Assembly (NCBI RefSeq): GCF_036962685.1 | Contig: NZ_JBALOP010000002.1 | Coordinates: 230,229-294,228 of the forward strand | Reading direction: 5' to 3' | Length of the DNA: 64,000 bases | Source of the DNA: Ferdinandcohnia sp036962685 | Lineage (GTDB): Bacteria; Bacillota; Bacilli; Bacillales; Bacillaceae_L | Part shown: piece by piece, positions 60,805 through 64,000 of the stretch | Numbering within the stretch: position 1 is the first letter of the stretch | Layout of the letters: each line of letters opens with the position of its first letter | Translations under genes and position numbers: made by a program | The notes under the pieces: model-generated | Database searches by the model: none | What the model saw: the letters and a program-made list of their open reading frames with translations, nothing else | What the model was told of the DNA's origin: nothing

Positions 60805-61530
60805 ATGAAAAAATACGCATTAATCACAGGGGCGAGCGGAGGAATAGGAAGCGCCATTGCTAAAGAAATTGCTACACTTGGCTATTCGTTATACCTTCAC
60901 TACAATGAAAACGAACTGGCTATAAAAAAGATAGTCGAAGAATTAGCTATTGAAGGTGTGGAAACATACCTAATTAAGGCTGATTTAAGTCTGCCAAGTG
61001 GTGTAGAAAAAGTAGTCAACCAAATCCAACATCCAATTGATACTATCGTCCATAATTCCGGTAAAAGTGTGTTTGGGCTTATGACAGATTTTGATAAAAA
61101 GACAGTAGAAGAAATGGTACAACTTCACGTGAATACCCCTTATCTTTTAACAAAAGAATTGCTACCAACTATGATTACAAGGAAAAAGGGAAATATCATC
61201 GTCATTTCCTCGATTTGGGGAATCACGGGTGCTTCCTGTGAAGTACTCTATTCGATGGTAAAAGGAGGGCAAATTTCGTTTGTTAAAGCTTTAGCTAAGG
61301 AAGTTGCACTTAGTGGAATTAGAGTTAATGCTGTGGCACCAGGTGCGATAAATACAAACATGCTTAAGGAATTTGACCCAGAAGATATTAAAGGTATTAG
61401 CGAAGAAATTCCAATGGGGAGAATTGGAGAGCCAAATGAGGTCGCTAATGCCGTTGCATTTTTACTTTCTAATAAAGCTTCTTATATTACAGGACAAGTG
61501 TTGTCTGTAAATGGTGGTTGGCATTGTTAA
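60805..61530 (+). CDS. ymfI: Short-chain dehydrogenase/reductase YmfI
   Basis: SDR-fold oxidoreductase resembling 3-oxoacyl-ACP reductase (FabG-like), 241 residues. Cofactor motif TGASGGIG near 7-14, an HNSGKS segment around residue 85, catalytic serine in VISSIWG, and YSMVK giving Y-x3-K. ATG 60805 is preferred to 60799 because of AAGGGG at 60791-60796. The ends of the protein (GQVLSVNGGWHC) are typical of SDRs. Substrate unknown. Confidence 0.92.
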   Translation: MKKYALITGASGGIGSAIAKEIATLGYSLYLHYNENELAIKKIVEELAIEGVETYLIKADLSLPSGVEKVVNQIQHPIDTIVHNSGKSVFGLMTDFDKKTVEEMVQLHVNTPYLLTKELLPTMITRKKGNIIVISSIWGITGASCEVLYSMVKGGQISFVKALAKEVALSGIRVNAVAPGAINTNMLKEFDPEDIKGISEEIPMGRIGEPNEVANAVAFLLSNKASYITGQVLSVNGGWHC

Positions 61531-61542
61531 CTTGATTTTTTA

Positions 61543-61572
61543 CGAATAAATTATATTACAATCGACAAACTA
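61543..61572 (+). promoter_or_regulatory. Sigma-G-like promoter for ymfJ
   Basis: CGAATA (61543-61548), 17 bases, then CAAACTA (61566-61572); both boxes match the sigma-G consensus (TGAATA and CATACTA) with one mismatch each. The predicted start is about 25 bases before the ymfJ ATG. Confidence 0.6.
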
Positions 61573-61604
61573 ACATTGTAATAACCTAATAAGGAGGGTC
61601 ACTT

Positions 61605-61847
61605 ATGTCAGTACTAGACAATTTCGAGGATTGGAAAAATTTTTTAGGTGATCGCTTGCAGCATGCTAAATCTGAAGGAATGGATCAAAATGTGATCAAT
61701 GATATGGCTCATCAGCTAGGTGATTACCTTGCAAGTGAAGTAGAGCCGAAAAATGCTCAAGAAAAGGTATTACGAGACCTTTGGACCGTTGCATCTGAAG
61801 AAGAGCAACAAGCGATTGCTAACGTAATGGTAAAGCTTGTCCAATAG
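61605..61847 (+). CDS. ymfJ: DUF3243 protein YmfJ
   Basis: Small 80-residue acidic, helical DUF3243 protein of unknown function. Features: NFEDWKNFLGDRLQHAKSEG at the N terminus and EEEQQAIANVMVKLV at the end. AAGGAGGGTCACTT precedes the ATG. It is monocistronic here, with a sigma-G-like promoter and its own terminator, pointing to forespore expression. Confidence 0.9.
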   Translation: MSVLDNFEDWKNFLGDRLQHAKSEGMDQNVINDMAHQLGDYLASEVEPKNAQEKVLRDLWTVASEEEQQAIANVMVKLVQ

Positions 61848-61870
61848 GTTAGGCAGTGTGTTTTAAAAAC

Positions 61871-61897
61871 GAGAGAGGGACTTTCCTCTCTTTTTTA
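61871..61897 (+). terminator. Intrinsic terminator after ymfJ
   Basis: AGAGAGG (61872-61878) and CCTCTCT (61885-61891) with a GACTTT loop, then TTTTT. Confidence 0.85.
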
Positions 61898-62016
61898 TTT
61901 AATCCGCCATTTTTCTTGTACCCCTCTATAAAATGTGAATTGATTAGTTTATAATGAAAATGATGCATTATTTCATAATTGGAAATTATAACCACGGCGC
62001 GAGGGGCTGGGACATT

Positions 62017-62802
62017 TTGGAGAAAAAAGAATGGTATTTAGAATATGAAATTGCAAAAAATCGCCCGGGACTTCTTGGTGATATTTCTTCATTATTGGGA
62101 ATGCTTTCGATAAATATTGTTACAATAAATGGTGTAGACGATCGTAGAAGGGGAATGCTTTTATTAAGTGAAGGTAATGAGCAAATTGAAAGATTGGAAT
62201 CAATCTTACATACAATGGATACGATAACCGTTACAAAGCTTAGAGAACCAAAGCTTCGTGATAAACTGGCGGTAAGACACGGACGGTATATTCAGCGCGA
62301 TGCAGATGATAAAAAAACATTCCGGTTTACTCGCGATGAATTAGGACTTCTTGTTGATTTCATGGCTGAGCTTTTTAAGCAGGAGGGCCATAAGCTTATT
62401 GGAATTCGTGGGATGCCAAGAGTGGGGAAGACAGAATCAGTTGTTGCTGCTAGTGTTTGTGCGCATAAAAAATGGTTGTTTGTATCTTCGACTTTATTAA
62501 AACAAACAATGAGAAATGAATTGATTCATGATGAGTACAATGTAGATAATCTTTTTATTATCGATGGCATTGTCTCAACTAAGCGTGCGACAGAAAGACA
62601 TTTACAGCTTGTAAGAGAGATCATGAGACTTCCTGCTGTTAAATTAGTGGAGCATCCTGATATGTTTGTACGTCATACCGAATATACATTGAAAGATTTT
62701 GATTATATCATTGAACTTCGAAACGATCCTGAAGAAGAAATTACATATGATATCGAATACCAACAGTTTTCCAAGTCTGATTTTTCTGGTTTTGATTTTT
62801 AA
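62017..62802 (+). CDS. ymfK: DUF3388 protein YmfK (ACT-like plus P-loop)
   Basis: The TTG at 62017, behind GAGGGGCTGG (62001-62010), gives 261 residues starting MEKKEWYLEYEIAKNRPG, the B. subtilis YmfK start; the ATG at 61954 adds 21 unmatched residues. An ACT-like domain occupies about 5-75 (NRPGLLGDISSLLG). A P-loop GMPRVGKTES lies near 132-141, followed by an ATPase-like region and RHLQLVREIMRLP. An ACT sensor joined to an NTPase suggests ligand-controlled activity, but the function is unknown. Confidence 0.88.
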   Translation: MEKKEWYLEYEIAKNRPGLLGDISSLLGMLSINIVTINGVDDRRRGMLLLSEGNEQIERLESILHTMDTITVTKLREPKLRDKLAVRHGRYIQRDADDKKTFRFTRDELGLLVDFMAELFKQEGHKLIGIRGMPRVGKTESVVAASVCAHKKWLFVSSTLLKQTMRNELIHDEYNVDNLFIIDGIVSTKRATERHLQLVREIMRLPAVKLVEHPDMFVRHTEYTLKDFDYIIELRNDPEEEITYDIEYQQFSKSDFSGFDF

Positions 62803-62907
62803 TTTTGTGTAAATAAAATAGTTAAGCCTTTACTGATAAGAATAAAAATGCTAGTATTATGAACGCGAATACGCCAAAAGGTATCTCGAGATTTGGTAGG
62901 TGAAAAA

Positions 62908-63816
62908 ATGACTGAATTAGGATCGCGACTTAAAGAAGCGAGAGAACAAAAAGATTTAAGCTTGGATGATTTACAGCAAATTACTAAAATCCAAAAAAGG
63001 TATTTGGTTGGCATTGAAGAGGGAAATTATTCTGTAATGCCTGGTAAATTCTATGTCCGTGCATTCATTAAGCAATATGCTGAAGCAGTCGGGCTAAATC
63101 CTGAAGAATTATTTGAGGATTTTAAGTCAGAAATTCCGGGTACATATAATGATGAAATTCCTGAACAAATTTCTAGAGTACAATCGAGAAGACAAATTTC
63201 TACGACAGGTTCGAAAATCATAGATAAAGTACCAATGATTATATTGGTTCTTTTCCTTCTTGGTGGTGCAATGACAATCTATTGGTTTGTATCCAATAAG
63301 GATGTTGTCAAGGGACCGGACAAACAAACAGAGAGTCAGGAAACAGAATATGATCAATCAAATGAGCCGCCTCCCGTTCAAGATGAACAAAAAGAGGAAC
63401 CAAAAGAAGAGGAACAGGTAGCTGGTGAAACGGATAATACTCCTGCTGAAGAAGAGGAACCTGTACAAGAGACTCCAACTCAGGAAATAGTTGAAATTGA
63501 AAAGTTGACGAGCACCGCAACCTATGAGTTGAAAAATTCGGATTCATTTAAGGTTAAACTTACTGCGACTGATGCTGGTCAATCATGGGTGACACTTCAA
63601 AATCGCCAAAATGAAAGATTTATTTACGAAACAATCGCAAACGGTGCAATTAAAGAGGTTGATTTGACAAATCAGACTGAAGTGATTTTAACGGTTGGAA
63701 GGTCTTCAGATCTTCAAGTAGAAATCAACGGAGAGCCTTTTACGTATCCATTTGATACCGGCCAAATCGTTCGTCAAATTATTACGATTAAGTTCACGCC
63801 TGGAACTCAGGAATAA
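62908..63816 (+). CDS. rodZ: Cytoskeletal membrane protein RodZ (YmfM)
   Basis: Bitopic membrane protein that links MreB to the elongation machinery. The 302 residues have an N-terminal Xre-type helix-turn-helix (about 1-70, SRLKEAREQKDLSLDDLQQI), one membrane helix (about 108-128), a Glu/Gln/Pro-rich external linker (about 130-200) and a C-terminal beta domain (DUF4115). Start ATG 62908 uses TAGGTG (62898-62903). The next gene in B. subtilis, pgsA, would lie beyond the window. Confidence 0.93.
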   Translation: MTELGSRLKEAREQKDLSLDDLQQITKIQKRYLVGIEEGNYSVMPGKFYVRAFIKQYAEAVGLNPEELFEDFKSEIPGTYNDEIPEQISRVQSRRQISTTGSKIIDKVPMIILVLFLLGGAMTIYWFVSNKDVVKGPDKQTESQETEYDQSNEPPPVQDEQKEEPKEEEQVAGETDNTPAEEEEPVQETPTQEIVEIEKLTSTATYELKNSDSFKVKLTATDAGQSWVTLQNRQNERFIYETIANGAIKEVDLTNQTEVILTVGRSSDLQVEINGEPFTYPFDTGQIVRQIITIKFTPGTQE

Positions 63817-63817
63817 C

Positions 63818-63844
63818 AAAAGTCATCATTATGATGGCTTTTTG
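63818..63844 (+). terminator. Intrinsic terminator after rodZ
   Basis: AAAGTCATCAT (63818-63828) and ATGATGGCTTT around a two-base loop, then TTG; one G-T pair. Confidence 0.8.
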
Positions 63845-63920
63845 TTTCGTGTAAGTGGTATTATCACTATTATAAGTATTTTTTAACTTTATTCTGCAGA
63901 AGTCCCATGTCTTTTGCAGT

Positions 63921-63975
63921 ATAAAGTTATAGCCTCCGGCGGATGCCACGATTTTTCAAAGGAAATTTTTCGAGC
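63921..63975 (+). repeat. Dispersed repeat, second family, copy 2
   Basis: ATAAAGTTATAGCCTCCGGCGGA, then CGATTTTTCAA, GGAAA and TTTTCGAGC. It matches 47981-48034 across nearly the whole length with scattered differences. The window ends 25 bases later, so the element may continue. Confidence 0.7.
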
Positions 63976-64000
63976 AGTAAGGATCAAAGACTAAAAACGC

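Overview
The window is a low-GC Gram-positive chromosome segment from an endospore-forming, flagellated member of the Bacillaceae. The evidence is the gene content and order. They follow the Bacillus subtilis fla/che operon end through rpsB-tsf, the nusA-infB cluster, the dipicolinate/DAP genes, spoIIIE and the ymf genes up to rodZ almost gene for gene, and the proteins are full length and close to B. subtilis lengths. I cannot name the genus. All protein genes I support are on the + strand. I saw no tRNA, rRNA, CRISPR array, transposase or prophage gene.

Layout. (1) 1-14629: distal part of the fla/che operon: fliP (cut by the window edge), fliQ, fliR, flhB, flhA, flhF, flhG, cheB, cheA, cheW, cheC, cheD, sigD, then a DUF342 gene and an unrecognised 101-aa gene inserted before swrB. 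(2) 14636-28541: rpsB (with a structured leader), tsf, pyrH, frr, uppS, cdsA, dxr, rseP, proS, polC, which cover translation, membrane lipid and isoprenoid synthesis, and replication. (3) 28743-38809: rimP, nusA, rnpM, ylxQ, infB, ylxP, rbfA, truB, ribC, rpsO, pnp, covering ribosome maturation, transcription elongation and RNA decay. (4) 39060-47954: ylxY, mlpA, ymxH, dpaA-dpaB, asd, dapG, dapA, tepA, ylzJ. Lysine-pathway enzymes sit next to the dipicolinate synthase that draws on the same pathway during sporulation. rnjB, which I recall between dapA and tepA in B. subtilis, is absent here. (5) 48165-63816: spoIIIE, a GntR regulator, a BMP-type nucleoside-like ABC importer (four genes), a DUF3311 microprotein with a sodium:solute symporter, then ymfF, ymfH, ymfI, ymfJ, ymfK and rodZ.

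Non-coding content is the less ordinary part. Three structured dispersed elements of one family (20891-21006, 28542-28734, 38873-38998) share ends and show paired base changes in an inner hairpin. A second folded element lies at 24090-24212. A third repeat family has copies at 47981 and 63921. Other sites are an rpsB leader with two perfect nested stems, a sigma-A promoter followed by two terminator-like hairpins upstream of rimP, a ten-base Shine-Dalgarno with no gene behind it upstream of the BMP lipoprotein gene, a perfect 7-bp palindrome upstream of the GntR gene, and good matches to sigma-G (ymfJ, tepA) and sigma-K (dpaA) promoters.

Most of the window is conserved housekeeping DNA. I found no convincing new multi-gene system. 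The best leads are the RNA-like repeats, the leaders and the two genes added between sigD and swrB. All family assignments come from reading the translations and from memory of the families. No search was run.
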